Shown here one piece after another: positions 22,690 to 35,294 of a stretch of DNA of 64,000 nucleotides. The stretch is from NCBI RefSeq assembly GCF_020921035.1, contig NC_063160.1, positions 19,751,595-19,815,594 of the forward strand, given 5' to 3'. The DNA comes from Rhodamnia argentea (taxonomy: Eukaryota > Streptophyta > Magnoliopsida > Myrtales > Myrtaceae). Each line of letters opens with the position of its first letter. Position 1 is the stretch's first letter. The notes under the pieces are model-generated. The model searched no databases and was not told where the DNA came from. It saw only the letters and a list, made by a program, of their open reading frames with translations. Both the position numbers and the translations under genes were made by a program.

Positions 22690-24839
22690 ATGGAGGTGGT
22701 GGTGGACGAGAACGAGCTGAAATCCGTCGGTGCTCAGCCTCTGACCGACGGTCGACACGGCCTCCGCATCCACGGTTGGGAGATCGAAACTCGCAAGCGC
22801 TCCATTCTCAACTCCTCCACCCTCCAACAGTATCTCTCTCTCTCTCTCGATCTCGTGTAGACGTGTGCATTACTCTCTTATTCTAAGCTGAACTTATCTA
22901 ATTATGCATGTTTACGGTGTTGTTCATCCGCGTTTATTCACTCCAAGGAGTTCCTTTTTGCTTTTTTTTTTTTTTTTTTGGTGAACTCTCTCATGCAACA
23001 ATGAACTTGTTTATTTTTTCTGTGGAGACAGTGCGGGTAGCTGGTGTTTATCGGGTGTAAGAGTTTTTTGGACCGAGGATTAGCTTCGTCGGCGTTTTAA
23101 GTACTTGATCTGTTTTGCCAATTTGTCTCTCCTATAGTTGACGCCGCAAGCTAATTCGATCAAAAGTCTGAATCTTAGCCATTTTGCTTTGTCTTGAATC
23201 ATCGGGCATGCTGTTGATTAACATGGTTAGGAGTGTTGGTTGTCTGCTCTTTATCTGTTGCCCCATTGTTGGCACTCTGCCATCGGTGATGGATTTTATC
23301 TCAAATGATTGATTTGCATAGTACCTTTGCAGGTGGGAACAAAAGCTCGGGACATCTCATTTGCCAGAGATGATATTTGGGGAGAGTGCCCTTATTCTTA
23401 AACACTTGAATAGTGGGACGTCAATCAATTTCAATGCTTTTGATGCTCTTGCTGGTTGGAAGCAGGAGGGTTTGCCACCTGTTGAAGTTCCTGCCGCAGC
23501 AAAATGGAAATTCAGAAGGTATATGGTGTGTCTTCAGGACTACTTTCACGTTTGCTGACTGGTTGTTTATAATGGTTTTGTTACAACACTAACTTGCAGA
23601 AACTAACTGATGCTAACCCAATTTTAAGGTGTGTTCATATCCTAAAGGATGTTGTACAATCCCTCTTTTTGTGGGTCAGTTTGACTGTCTAATGAGTTAT
23701 CTCCTGAAAGTTCATCATGAATTTGCCGCTGGGTGGCTCTTTTGTATATTTTCAATCCTGCTCATGACTATCATTGGCAACCCAGTTGCATGGTCTGAAA
23801 TCATAAAGGATAGGAAGCTTTTATGCTCACAGTGAGAGATGTATAGTTCTGATTCTTACCGAGAATTTATTGATCTACAGCAAACCATTCCAGCAGGTGA
23901 TACTGGATTATGATTATACATTTACAACACCTTATTGTGGAAGCGAACCAATTAAGATAAATGCTGAGGTATGTCCTAGTCGCTATCTCATACCATGCAT
24001 CTGGGTAATATTTAAAATTCGGAAAAAAAGTTAAAAGAAAATAGAGAAAAAGCTGATCAGGTAAACACTATCTCCTAATTTCTTTACCAACTTACAGAGG
24101 GTTGTGAGACTCCAAATTTTAGTCAAATAAATAAGGAGGATGGATATAAAGATTCCGATTGAGGACTACTGATTGTACCATTTTCCTGGATCTGCTGCCA
24201 TTCTCCTTTGCCTTCTCTTGTCGATCAGGATGAAATAGAAGCCATCTCTAAGGCGACTGGCAGCCTTCAATGGGATGATTGCGAGGAACATATTGATATG
24301 GCTGCCTTGGCAGTGAAAGAGCCTATTCTCTTCTACGACGAGGTAGTAAAATTGTGACCATGATCACATGAAAAATGGACATTTACGAGTATCTTTCGAT
24401 TACTATCTTGTGACAATGATCATAATTAATGAATTCTGCAGATAATTTTATATGAAGATGAACTTGCTGATAATGGAATTTCACTCTTAACAGTGAAAGT
24501 GGTACTCTTTTATCTTGTTCTTGTTCTTCGTCTTTTAAATGTAGTTCTGAAGCTTTTTCATTAGCATCGGTATTGATAACAGCTGATGGAAATCTGTGAT
24601 TGTTTTTCTAGAGAGTCATGCCAAGCTGTTGGTTTCTTCTCTTGCGATTCTGGGTGAGTTTAATACTTTATATGTCTTCATATGCCATATCACGAATATT
24701 TTTATCGTTGACAATCTGCTTTAATGCAATCAGAGTTCTGTGTGGGATTGCAAAAGGGCAGGGTTAGAATATTATCTGTCTTCTGTCTTCTCCTGTAAAT
24801 CCAGAACCCCCCCCCAACCAACCCTCTCCAAAAAAAACA

Positions 24840-24884
<45 letters not shown>

Positions 24885-27206
24885 TCATATGCACAGACAC
24901 ACTCACCCACACCCCACCCTGCGAGAAAGTGAGCTGCCCGTGTCGCGGGCCAATGATCTCTGCCCCCACATCTATCCGCTCCCCGCTGGGCACATGGTTC
25001 CCCTGCGGAGCACCACTCTGCAAGACAGCAAAGGAATCATCCAAAAAAAATATTTGCAGAAAACTGAGGGGAATTTTTTTTTTTCGAGAAAAGCATAATT
25101 TCTGGACGTCAATCTGACATGGAACGCTACATACGGGAAGTGGGAGATCTGTTCCTATTTCAATCGGAACAGTAATTTATGATCTCACTAGCTTGTCCAC
25201 ATGTATCAAGCAAACCCTGGTTTGGTGGGCGAGTTGTGGCGGTGGTGGCTGTCGAGATGCTGAGGTTCAGTTGTTGTGTCAAGAGGGGTGAGGCAAGGTG
25301 GTAAGATGGTTGGTGTCCTCCAAGAGGCTGGAGGAGAGAGATCTAAGACTACTCTGAAGGTTTTCAGGAAAGAGAAAAGGGCATTATGAACTATAGTAGG
25401 ATACTTTGCTTTACGTATTTAAACACCTCTTTTTTGTCAAAAATCTCCATGGGTGGTTTTACGGGGCAGGGCATATGAAATTCCATCCCCCTCTTGGTCC
25501 TGTGAAGGTTTGGGCTCATCTGCCCTGCAACCCTCCTCATGCCCTGTTTCCCCACCCAAATTGGGGTAGGATCCCCGGATCCTGGGGAATCCCTGCCCTA
25601 TGGCAATCCCTACTCTGTTGCTTTCTAAGAAATGCGTTTCTTTTGTATTTATGTTCTGAGCACTTGGAAAACAACCATTATGTTGTACTTATTCATGATT
25701 ATTGTGCTTAGTTTGTCTATACGCATTGGAAATTGATCTGATAGTTACAGAGCATGTATAGGTTGTTTATTTTGACAGCATGGTGATTGCATTTGTCTCC
25801 TTGAATTTGTACCAGGTCTAATCCTCCAGGTTTTGTCTGTTTGGGGAATAATACATGCTTATCGAGCAAACTAAAAAAGAAACAATACAATGCTTAGCTT
25901 AGTTTATTAACTGATTGCTCAGTCAAAAGTATCTTGTTTACTCATTCTTGCAATCCTACAGCTTAGAGTTGATGGAGTGCTAATGAGATTGAGGGACACC
26001 CGCATGTATTGCGGCTTCGAGGACAAAAAATGCCCTTCTATTCTACGAGAAAGCTGTTGGAGAGAGGCGACGTTCAAAGCCTTAGCTGCTGTAAGTATCT
26101 CTTGTGCAGTCACTGATGGTTATTTTACACATCTTGCTTTCCCTATTTTTGGAGCTTTGAGATGCTGGACCTTGATCATTAATTTGGTTGTTACCGTGGA
26201 GATCATCTAAGCAATTGATGTATTAATTTCTTTGCGGTGTTAGAAATAATGGTTTTCTGAAGTTCCAACTGCTTACTAGGGATAAAATGTGTATTTGTTT
26301 ATTACTTAATGATGTCTAGTAATTTGCGGCTTGTGAGGTAAAGTCAAGCTAGCCAATGCGAGTATTTAATTTAGCTTGCTGAAAGTCTTGCACAATAATA
26401 TGTTCTTGCAGTTAATGTGAGTAACAGCTTATTATGAGTGCCATTCCTATTTATGTATAAGTACCGATAGAAATGAGATTATCTTACAAGTCTCTGCTGG
26501 TCTTTCATTGTAATAGGTTTTTGGCTTCTCACTAACTTAATTTTGCCAACATAGATGCCTATCCAGAATATTTTATGGCTCGTATAATTTAAAAAGGGCT
26601 TCTGATCATAATTTGCGCAATCTATTATGATTGATCATATGAATTCTCGTTCACTTCATCCCCTTGAAGAAATTTTTGTGCAATTGATTCATGTCTCCAC
26701 ACATTTGATACATAATTTCTGTATCCGGATTTTCTACATTGCATGATGTGAAAGCCTTTCATTCTCGCTGACCAAAAAAAAATAAAGCCTTCCATTCTCC
26801 AGCGGTTACTGAACTGCAAAGTGCCAAGGCACAGTTACATTAGTTCATTAAAGATTAATATTAGCATATGGTCATGTCCATTATAGATATGTTGAAGTCT
26901 GCCAAAGTGGCCACTGCATTAAGACCAATTGCATGTTAAATTTTTCCAAGGATATGGCATGCAGTTAGTCCATTTTGTGACCTTGGCACAGACTATCCTT
27001 GAGGGTCGGCATATCATCTACTTCACTGAGAGCTATATTTTAAGATCACTTGTTCTGTTGCTGATATTCAGATAATTGATATTTGGATTTTGCAGAAAGG
27101 ATACCCATTCGGTGCTTCTTCATACAGTGACCCGAGCATCATCAGCCAAAGGCTGCCTATCGTCATGCATAAAACCCAAAAGCTTGTAATCCCTAATAAT
27201 TTATAA
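22690..27206 (+). CDS. TIP41: TIP41-like protein (PP2A/TOR signalling regulator)
   Basis: Eight exons encode 289 residues: 22690-22829, 23333-23518, 23881-23968, 24229-24342, 24442-24501, 24612-24653, 25962-26090 and 27096-27206. All introns are GT-AG and the frame closes at TAA. TIP41 was first known as a partner of TAP42, the regulatory subunit of PP2A-type phosphatases in the TOR pathway, and plant homologues link to TOR signalling. Conserved blocks are HLPEMIFGESALILKHL, FDALAGWKQEGLPPVEVP, VILDYDYTFTTPYCGSE, KEPILFYDEIILYEDELADN and VMPSCWFLLLRFWLRVDGVL, plus a C-terminal SQRLPIVMHKTQ. The length matches the family. Intron 6 is about 1.3 kb and holds an AC microsatellite. The gene converges with the zinc-finger gene downstream. 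Confidence 0.96.
24843..24880 (+). repeat. (AC)19 microsatellite in TIP41 intron 6
   Basis: An uninterrupted AC dinucleotide run lies within intron 6, followed by an impure CA-rich tail to about 24920. It is likely to be length-polymorphic. Confidence 0.95.
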
Positions 27207-29060
27207 GCTACAAGTTTCTGGCTGTTTAAATGATTGATGGTACTTTGTATAGCAGGGATTTTAGAGAAATCTTTGAACCTCTGTAAGGTGGAGTGGAGTT
27301 GTACCCATACACAAACTAATTTTTATAATGCCATGAACAGTCATTCTCCTGGAGAATCATTCCGATTATACTTTAATTTTATGTTTTTGTATTCCTATGA
27401 TATGTTTTTTTGTCTTCTTGTTTCGTGCTTCATTTAAGATGTTGGGCTAGTGAGATGGAGGCACATTAATTTGGGTACAAATAGAAATGTACTCGAATTA
27501 GAAAACTCCAAGATGTAACTGAAGGCAGTATGCTGGAAGAATAATAGTGCATTTTATGTACAAGTGATTGAAAACCTTACCAGGTTTTCTCTAGAAATGA
27601 TGGCCGAAATTGGATAGCAGACTTTAGATTTGGAGCTTTCCAAGTGGTACGATGATTTTTTTTTCTCCTGTAGCAATGAGGAGTTGAAGGATCTTCTGCT
27701 GGTAATCTTGTTTCTTCCGCTATGGTTTTGCTGGAACTATGTGGCATATACATTAATATTACTGTTTCCCCCGCATGAGCAGCATGTTGTTATATGCGGC
27801 ATGGTAGAAGAAGTTGCCTGACTCCTATCCATGAAGCTGGAGTTTATTGGAAAGAAAACTCATCGCTAAAAGAGCAATGCTAAGGATCCTACGATCCACG
27901 TACTAAATTAGTTTACTAAAAAGATGTACTATTCTGTCCGAGTGTTTATTTATGTTAATGGGCTCTTCAGCACCCAAGAGAAACTTGCCACGTCACTTAA
28001 TAAACGAACTCAGTAGACGAGTCTTAATATGTCTAAGATTATTCTAGTTTCAATTGGATTTAATAATGTTCAAAGTAAGAAAGAGCTTGACAACTTACAT
28101 GATGAAGTTGTGCTGATAATAATTTTCTTATAATGTTTGTCTTATGTTGCTTAGAGTTGGTACATCATGTATAGGGGTTAAATGCAAAGAACTACGTGAA
28201 TTTGTTTTTGGGAGACGTTCTGAGCAGTATGATTCATGATTTAGAGCTGGTGAAACATTGTGATGCTTCGTATGACATTGCATATATAATTTCATTTAAG
28301 GGTAAAATCACTTTAGGTGTGGGTATTCATTCTTCTCAAATGACAAAAGGAGTATACATATGAACCACATAGTTCAATGCAAGTGCATCGAAATTTGAAC
28401 ATCGTACTACTAGCTCCATCTGTTGTTGTATGCAAGATCAGTCCCCCTGTCGTGGTGCTAGAGGAGTACTTCTTGCCCACAGATCTTCGCAATTGTTAGT
28501 TTTACTAGCTCTATCTGTTGTATATAACAAGATCAGTCGTTAACCTGTGTCATCGTGCTAGTAGAGTACTTTTTCTTGCCCACGGATCTTCACAATCGCT
28601 AGTTTTTAATGGAGAGTGCTTCCTCGTAGCTTTGTTCTCCTAGGAGAATGTTATTCATTTTCAGTTTCCGGAATTGATTGTGTGGTCTAGGTGAATTAGG
28701 ATGCAGCTTTTTCTGGCCAGCAACAGGGACCAGGGTGCAGCTTAGCATGGCAGATATTCTCCGCAGAACTTGCTTACACATGATCATCGAGTCATCATGC
28801 ACCTCAAGAATTGGTCAAATTTTAGGAGATTTGAAATGGAATGAGTAGTTACATGAGACTGTTGTGTAGATTCTGGTTTTGCACTATACCCACAAGAAGC
28901 GTACAAGATATTCGCGGTCTTTGGACATTATTGGGCAGAAGCACCGACTCAACCTTGATGTTGTCGGCCTGCATCTGCAGTCTTACATGATAGAAAGAAA
29001 AAAACTGGGAATCTGTTTGGACATGAGTGTTCAGATGCAGCTCAAGGATGAACGAGTTGA
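27207..29060. other. Convergent spacer between TIP41 and the zinc-finger gene
   Basis: This contains the 3' UTR of TIP41, the tandem repeat at 28409-28603 and, at its right end, the 3' UTR of the minus-strand zinc-finger gene. The open frames seen are chance. Confidence 0.4.
28409..28603 (+). repeat. Two-copy tandem repeat of ~95-100 bp
   Basis: Both units start 'ctagctcYatctgttg' and contain 'caagatcagt', 'gtgctag', 'gagtacttYttcttgcccac' and 'gatcttc'. Copy one is about 28409-28503 and copy two about 28504-28603. Confidence 0.75.
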
Positions 29061-29633
29061 TCAGAGCCGGAGGTTTAGGTCAAGCTTAACTGGCTCTGAT
29101 GGAGGATTTGATTGTTGCACATCCAAGCGGAAGCTGCCTGGCCACATCAAGTCTAATGCATCCTCAAACATGAAGGGTGGCCATCCTGGTGCATTTCCTA
29201 TATTATGTTCACTGAATCTTGCTACCATTGCTGTCCCATCTCTATTCGGTTTGTGCACTAGAGAATGGGGCCTAACACCGAGTGATCGGACGATAGGAGC
29301 ATTCGTATTTGAACCCAACATCGTGATCATTCTCTGGGATTGGTATCTTCTTGCTGCCCCCCTCTCCCTCTTATGGGCATTCTGGTGACCTCCTAAAGCT
29401 TGTGAGCTGTAGAATTTCCTCATACAGAAGTTACATGAAAAAACTTTGGTTGAAGCTGGCCTCGATTGTGATTCATGGTCTCCAGCTGTTGAGGCTGAAT
29501 TTGTTCCCAAGCTCAAATTCAGCCACTCTTCTTGATTATCTTCTACATTTTTCTCCTGGTAATTGTCACTGGGATTCAATCCATCTTGCCTTTCGTCGAT
29601 GGTCAAAATTTGGTCTTCTTTTTCGGAGATCAT
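29061..29633 (-). CDS. Single C2H2 zinc-finger repressor with two EAR motifs
   Basis: One intronless frame of 190 residues. A single plant-type finger occupies residues 65-87 (C67, C70, H83, H87) and carries the plant-specific QALGGHQNAH helix. An EAR-like LxLxL motif (WLNLSLG) lies at residues 37-43 and a second (LDLNLRL) forms the extreme C-terminus. This arrangement matches the Arabidopsis ZFP1/ZFP3/ZFP4/ZFP7 group of nuclear transcription factors. EAR motifs recruit TOPLESS-type corepressors, so repression is the likely role. The start at 29633 is the first ATG of the frame. Which member it represents cannot be decided from sequence alone. Confidence 0.92.
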   Translation of the reverse strand: MISEKEDQILTIDERQDGLNPSDNYQEKNVEDNQEEWLNLSLGTNSASTAGDHESQSRPASTKVFSCNFCMRKFYSSQALGGHQNAHKRERGAARRYQSQRMITMLGSNTNAPIVRSLGVRPHSLVHKPNRDGTAMVARFSEHNIGNAPGWPPFMFEDALDLMWPGSFRLDVQQSNPPSEPVKLDLNLRL

Positions 29634-32600
29634 CCCGAGGGATCTGACGGGGAGGTGTTGCAGGAAGTTTTGAAAGAAAAATAGAGGGCTTTTGCAAAAT
29701 GACTATGGCTGACACTTAGAAAGACCCTTTGATGAGTGAAGAAGAGTAGAATATATCGAGAAAACAGGTATGCACTGAGAGGGAGTGAGAGTAGATATTA
29801 TTTTTAATTTTATCTGATTTGTGTCTGGTGGCCATCTGATGAAGTTGCTTATTATTCCAGAGTACAACGCTTACGTCATCTATACTGTTGCTATTGTCAA
29901 GCTTGGGATTCCCCACTTTCACATTTCGCCTTTATCTCTATTCTCAGATCATGTTAACTTTATGTTGTTCTGTTTAGACGACACAGGAACTGCTCGGTTG
30001 ACAGTTCACCAACATTTCCATCAATTAGTTGACAATATATGTGTGCTTTGTTTGAGATGCTTGTCGTGAAATGCTCCTCTGATTGGGATGAGGATAAACA
30101 ATAGCCCATTATGAAGGAGCGCTGCCAAGCAATTTAAGAATCTGAATCGATTAGTGTACTTATGTTGGTGTGAATGGTTTGTGCTTTCAGATCAGATTTC
30201 ATCATCTGTGCAGCCCCAGAAAGAAGAAGAGATGTGAAGAACCGCTGAGCCTGAGTTGGTGATGAGACTTTAACAGAAGGTGAGTGAATGATAAGCTTGA
30301 GCCTCTGAACGCTGCTGTTCAACTGGGTGGTGACAGGTCTATATTATTATTGTCAAATGCTGTTTGATTTAATGTTCTGTGGGGGGCCGCATAGGGGCCC
30401 AACAATTGCCAATAATGGTGATGAAAGTTAGGGGACGAGATAGAGTGGTATCTTACCATTTTTAATGTGGTGTTCCCTCTTAGAGCAAGAGTATCTACGT
30501 GGGTGTCTTCATGTTGGGGCTTCTTGCTGTTCTTTCTCCTGTGATCACTTTAGTGGGCACTGGGCAAAGTATGTGTACAGCAGGAGATGTGCATTAAGCA
30601 CAAGTTGGAGGCTTTTTTATTCCCCAACTTTTAGGGTGTGAAAATCTGTGGGGAAGCCAAGTTGGTCAGTTCCCCATAAAGGGTACTTTGTTTTGCACCT
30701 TGTAAATGTCAGTGGCATATCGTGACCTTCCTGCCCTCCTGCAGAATCTCTCTCCCTAGAAGTCAATCTTATCAGGCCAGTCCATGTTTGGGTTCTATCT
30801 TTTGACACAGAGTTATTATCAGATGCTATAAGAGTATTGGTCTTCTTTTTCACTTTCAGAAGTGGCATCAGCTATCAATAGCTCCTGTCCTTTCATTTCA
30901 TGGATGAACAAAATGAGAAAGGTGAACTGCATTAATCATGCTGAGTGGACTAAAAATAGTTGGATGCCATGGTGTCCAAGGAGGACGTCATTTGGGGTTG
31001 TTTATTTGGAGGCAGGTTGAGGCTGAATCAGATTCTCATCATCTCAGTATTATTTATAGACAGGGACTGGCTTTCTCTAGATTTATGTGGTTCCCTGTAA
31101 ACCGGTGTTGACCAACGGCCAGGATTAATCGGGCACATCATGTTAGTGGAGAGCATTCACGGCCATATAAAGGCGTCCAGTAGAATTAAGTGTACCTGCA
31201 TGACACGAGCGTCTCATTGGTATTATGATCGTGTGATCGGTATGCTACATGCCCGAATCCTCCCGTCAATTAAATGGCCAAGAATTCATGATTTGATTGA
31301 ATGGCCAAGAACATCTTACGTTAGTCAGCCCATCAGCTGTCGGCAAAGGATGAAAATCCTAGTTTGTAACTTGCAAAGCAAAAGGGAGAAAAGGAGCTAT
31401 GATGATCAGTTTCTGTGAAACTGTTAGCAGATGAAAAGAAATTATTTGCCGTGAAATCAGACCACTCGCGAACATATTCAAGGCAAAAGAACAAAGTAAC
31501 TGACTGGGGCTTCCACCTATCTTACTTCTATCCATACGTGTTTGAATCCAATCGAAAGGAGATTTGGATTGTCGATTCCAAACAGATAAGTTTGTTATCA
31601 GGTGATCGTGAATCGTGATGTGATTGAACGATATCGTCTCCCCTTTGGAGGCTTTTGCTGTAACTTTCTACTGCTTCGTCAAATGCTTCTCGCACCCCCC
31701 AGGAAAATGAAGAAAAGGAGAGTTCGGAAAAGGACCCGGAATTCCTCGAGCAAATGCATTATGCTGGGCATTATTTCGGAGCTATTATTGAATGATCCCG
31801 GGGCACGCGAGCCAAGCATGCGCAATCCTATGTGAGGCTGGCATGACCCGATGGGCGACGATGTATGTGAGTTGGGCTTGCAGGCACTGTAGTGCCACGA
31901 ATATTCATTTGTTCGTGCCCTCGTACTTGGAGAACATAGAGGGAGCTTCTTACCTCCGTTCAATCAACATCCATGGTTGAACACTCTCTCCAACATTTGT
32001 AACTCTGCTCAACCTTATCTAAGTCGACTTTCTGTGTAGGTGATCGTTGATTGTCATCCTGAGACTCGAGTCAATGCACTCGGAGCAAAGATGCTCATGG
32101 CGCCCAAGATTTTTGGTACATGGCCACACGAATTACGTCAAGAGTGAGGACGAACTGGACCACTCCCTAAAGGAATTATGCAAAGAACTGTGCTTCACTT
32201 TGTTTTTTCCTAGGATCAGTTCTCCTTGAATAGTAATCTACGTTTCCGATGTCCAACAAGTTGGAGGAGGTCCCGGCATTATCCGCTTGCGGCACCCAGT
32301 GGCCAATCCGGACTCGATTTCGCTTTCTTTCCTTTTTCTCCTTTTCCTTTTCTCAGTGGCCGGCCTACAAAATAACGGGAGTTTCCATCACTCCCTCAGT
32401 GGAGCTCCATTTCTGTCCGCTGATCCTGGTGTTTTCCCCCACTCTCCATTCAAAGACAGGGTCGTTTGGCCACAAAGGAAGAAACAACAGAGTTGTTTAC
32501 AAGCAACCATGTGCGGCAGAATCGACTTCCTCAACAGAAAGAACATGTTCAAGAGTACCAAAGCATGTCTCGAGAGGAAAACCGGTACCGCCGATCCGAG

Positions 32601-33125
32601 AAAACTGTGAGAGGGCACTATCAAAGAGTTGTTCACTGATGGGAAGAGCCTAAAAGACCGATGTTGATCCGATCAGGTGAAAAACACAATGAACCTGCTA
32701 GGCCATCCCGAGAGAAAACAAACAGGAGAGACATGGCCACTGCTCTTGCTCTTGCTCTGACTTGATTCATCCACGCAGGAAGGAACATGGGGGGTAGGTC
32801 ATGCTGCATCAACTAGCAGCAACCACCCTCGTGCCCATGTTTCCCGGTCCAATTACTGTCAAAAAACAAAGTTCCTGCAACCTCATGTGCTCAACCGGGC
32901 GAAATTTTAATTTATCATTCGTGATTGATGATTCTCATGTGTGGAAGCCCTGAGCAGTGAGTCAGGATGTTAGATGAGGCTTCAATAATAGATGTCGGCA
33001 GTAATTTTCTGAAGAGACCCGTCATCGTAGGAAATACCCGCCTTGATCTGAGTCCGCTAGACCAATTTCATAGCAACCGTTGGTTATATGAGTCTCTGTG
33101 AGCATCGTACTAGACATGAACCACG
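29634..33125. other. 5' region of the zinc-finger gene and gene-poor spacer
   Basis: About 29634-30350 is the presumed promoter and 5' UTR of the zinc-finger gene. From there to 33125 several open frames of 60-134 codons (for example 32249-32653 +) have no recognisable domain. No RNA gene was recognised. Confidence 0.4.
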
Positions 33126-33743
33126 TAGAGGTGTCGAGTGAATCAAATCGAATATGGTCCGACTCATATTAACCCGTTTCATCGGTTTTAACTAATTTTC
33201 ATGTAGTAGAAATTTAACGATCCATATCCGATCAAACTCATACCCGACTCATATTTGACTTGACCAAACGTTGTTATTTAAACAAGTCTATATTTAATCA
33301 AATCATTGAATATTGGTGTCTCATAATTTGTTAAGAAAAATTATATTGCTAAAACACTTCCATGCAATACAAATTTAACCAAAAATTGTTATTTATTATT
33401 TTAAAATTATTTATTATTTTATTTCTATTTAATTTTCCTTTTTCTACGTCATTCTACTGCTTTGAGTTATTATATTTTTTTTTGAAATTTTATTTTAATA
33501 TTCCTTTCTTTATTTTACTTATAAAAAATAATAGTAAAAACTACAAAAAATATAAACTGATAAATTTTATAAGCTAAATGAATTGTAAATGAATTGGGTT
33601 TGTATAGCTAAATGGATTGTAAATGGGTTAAAAAATAAATTCATTTGCAATCCACATATTATAAAGTTCAAAATTTATACTCATTAATAATCCATTTATT
33701 AAAACTCGATTAACCTATATTCGACCCATTATTAACACCTCTA
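33126..33743. mobile_element. hAT-like non-autonomous element
   Basis: TAGAGGTGTCGA at the left end and the reverse complement TAGAGGTGTTAA at the right end form short terminal inverted repeats. Subterminal 'cgactcatattaacccgttt' and 'ctatattcgacccatt' also resemble plant hAT-derived repeats. Flanking 8-mers gaaccacg and gatccaga agree at only 5 of 8 positions. The interior is extremely AT-rich without a transposase. It shares its end motif with 1905-2940. Confidence 0.5.
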
Positions 33744-34619
33744 GATCCAGATAAAGCTCTTCCGTCTTGGCAGATGTCAGATAGTTGGCATGATGAAAAT
33801 ATCTGGAATCAGCTCTATAGAAATCCACCCTCTGCCACGTGGGCTTCAAATTTTGAAGTACATCCATGTGCAGTTTAGATCATTGGATCAAAATATGAAA
33901 CCAAGTATACCGTTCGACCAACTTCGATAAAGAAAAATGGACAACTGCTTGACCCAATTATAAATAATACGGTACTTAGTAACCGTTCAGGAGAAAGTTA
34001 TTACCAGTGGTAATGTTGAAATTCGATCAGAGTATTCTCTTCACCTAAGTTATGATATGTAAATTCTCCATTTTAAAAAGCAAATTTTCTCTTTTCAAGA
34101 GTTTCTTCAACTGCTCAATAATTAGAAACTCCCCGAACCGATTAGTAACTTTTCATCTTGACAAGTAAAAATTAACTACCGGTAACTAAACTATCTTTCT
34201 CTCGTGATTAAAATATTTTCTACAGTACATATAATCAGTATTGATTTCTCTATTTAATTAGCAAATCTGTATTAGGGAAAGTAATTTTCAACATATGTAT
34301 GACTTCGAACTTTCCGAAAATGATTAGCAATTTCCCAAATCAGTTAAGAACCAATTATAGGAAAGTAAGATCTAGGTAGACTAGTAATTTATCTATAGGA
34401 ACAGGAATTTCCATACGAAAAAGCAACAATTAATATAACTACAAATAGGAACACTCAGTGATATATGATAATTGCCCGGTACAAGCATCAACATGGGCCA
34501 TAAAATAACTCTGTTCGAATCCGACACCGCACATGCTTAGACCACCCTCCACACAAGACCCTCAGCAGGTTTCAGTAGCGCCTCATTCTCCCCTGTGATT
34601 CTCTAGTTTAGCATTGCAA
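33744..34619. other. AT-rich spacer, nothing recognised
   Basis: No gene, repeat or RNA gene could be supported in this stretch. Confidence 0.4.
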
Positions 34620-35294
34620 TCAGATCAATTGGGGATATCTAATACAGATGCTCAACCGTTTTGTAAACAGAGAATTGACGTGCGTGAACAGCAAAATATT
34701 GCTCGTGGCGACTCGCACATTAACCGTCGTTAGAGAGGAAAAGTGCAAGTTCCTGGAACTAACATCAGTCGTCGCACAATAGAAACAAAATCCAACATTA
34801 TAAACAGGTCTGTTATGCCAATTGATATAGCCTCTCATCCTAGGGGTGACCTCTAAGACTAGAAAGCCATCATTGTGCTCAAAAGGAAGAGCAGTGAATG
34901 AAGTATCTAATACAAACTGCACAGGGAAGAATGCCCGTCCAACAAGTCCTCAAGTTCTCTCTTGACAATAAAATTAATCAACACTTTATTTCTTAGGTCC
35001 AAAACTTTTGTCTATCCTGGCAACATCCACCTTCTGCAAGTTCCATCTATGTTCTAGCCCAAGGTTGTGTAGATCCAAGAGCTGCTCAAGTACCTGTAAT
35101 ATAGCCGTGTGCACTTGATGTGAGAACGAATGTGGGCAACGGCACCTCCCACACAATTGAGAAAGCAGATTTCTACTAAGATTGGTTTCAAGTAGCCCTT
35201 GAGTATCATCTTCATTTTCGTTAGAATAAGCATTTAGCCTCGCACCAACAGCTGCACTTAGCCTTTCCAAATAAGCATTTCATTGTCCACTTCA
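34620..35294 (-). other. Unassigned coding-like open frames downstream of NFD6-like gene
   Basis: Two minus-strand frames, 34620-34922 and 34986-35270, have richer amino-acid composition than typical spacer. The second reads on as ERLSAAVGARLNAYSNENED and VLEQLLDLHNLGLEHRWNLQ and ends in FGPKK. Neither starts at a convincing ATG: the longer one is opened by a TTG directly behind a stop. I recognise no family. They may be 3' exons of a longer NFD6-like transcript, a gene fragment, or chance. A real product is not claimed. Confidence 0.25.

Noticed and set aside
32249-32653. A 134-codon plus-strand frame with overlapping frames on both strands
   Set aside because: No domain, no splice context and similar-length frames in other phases, so chance is the simplest explanation.
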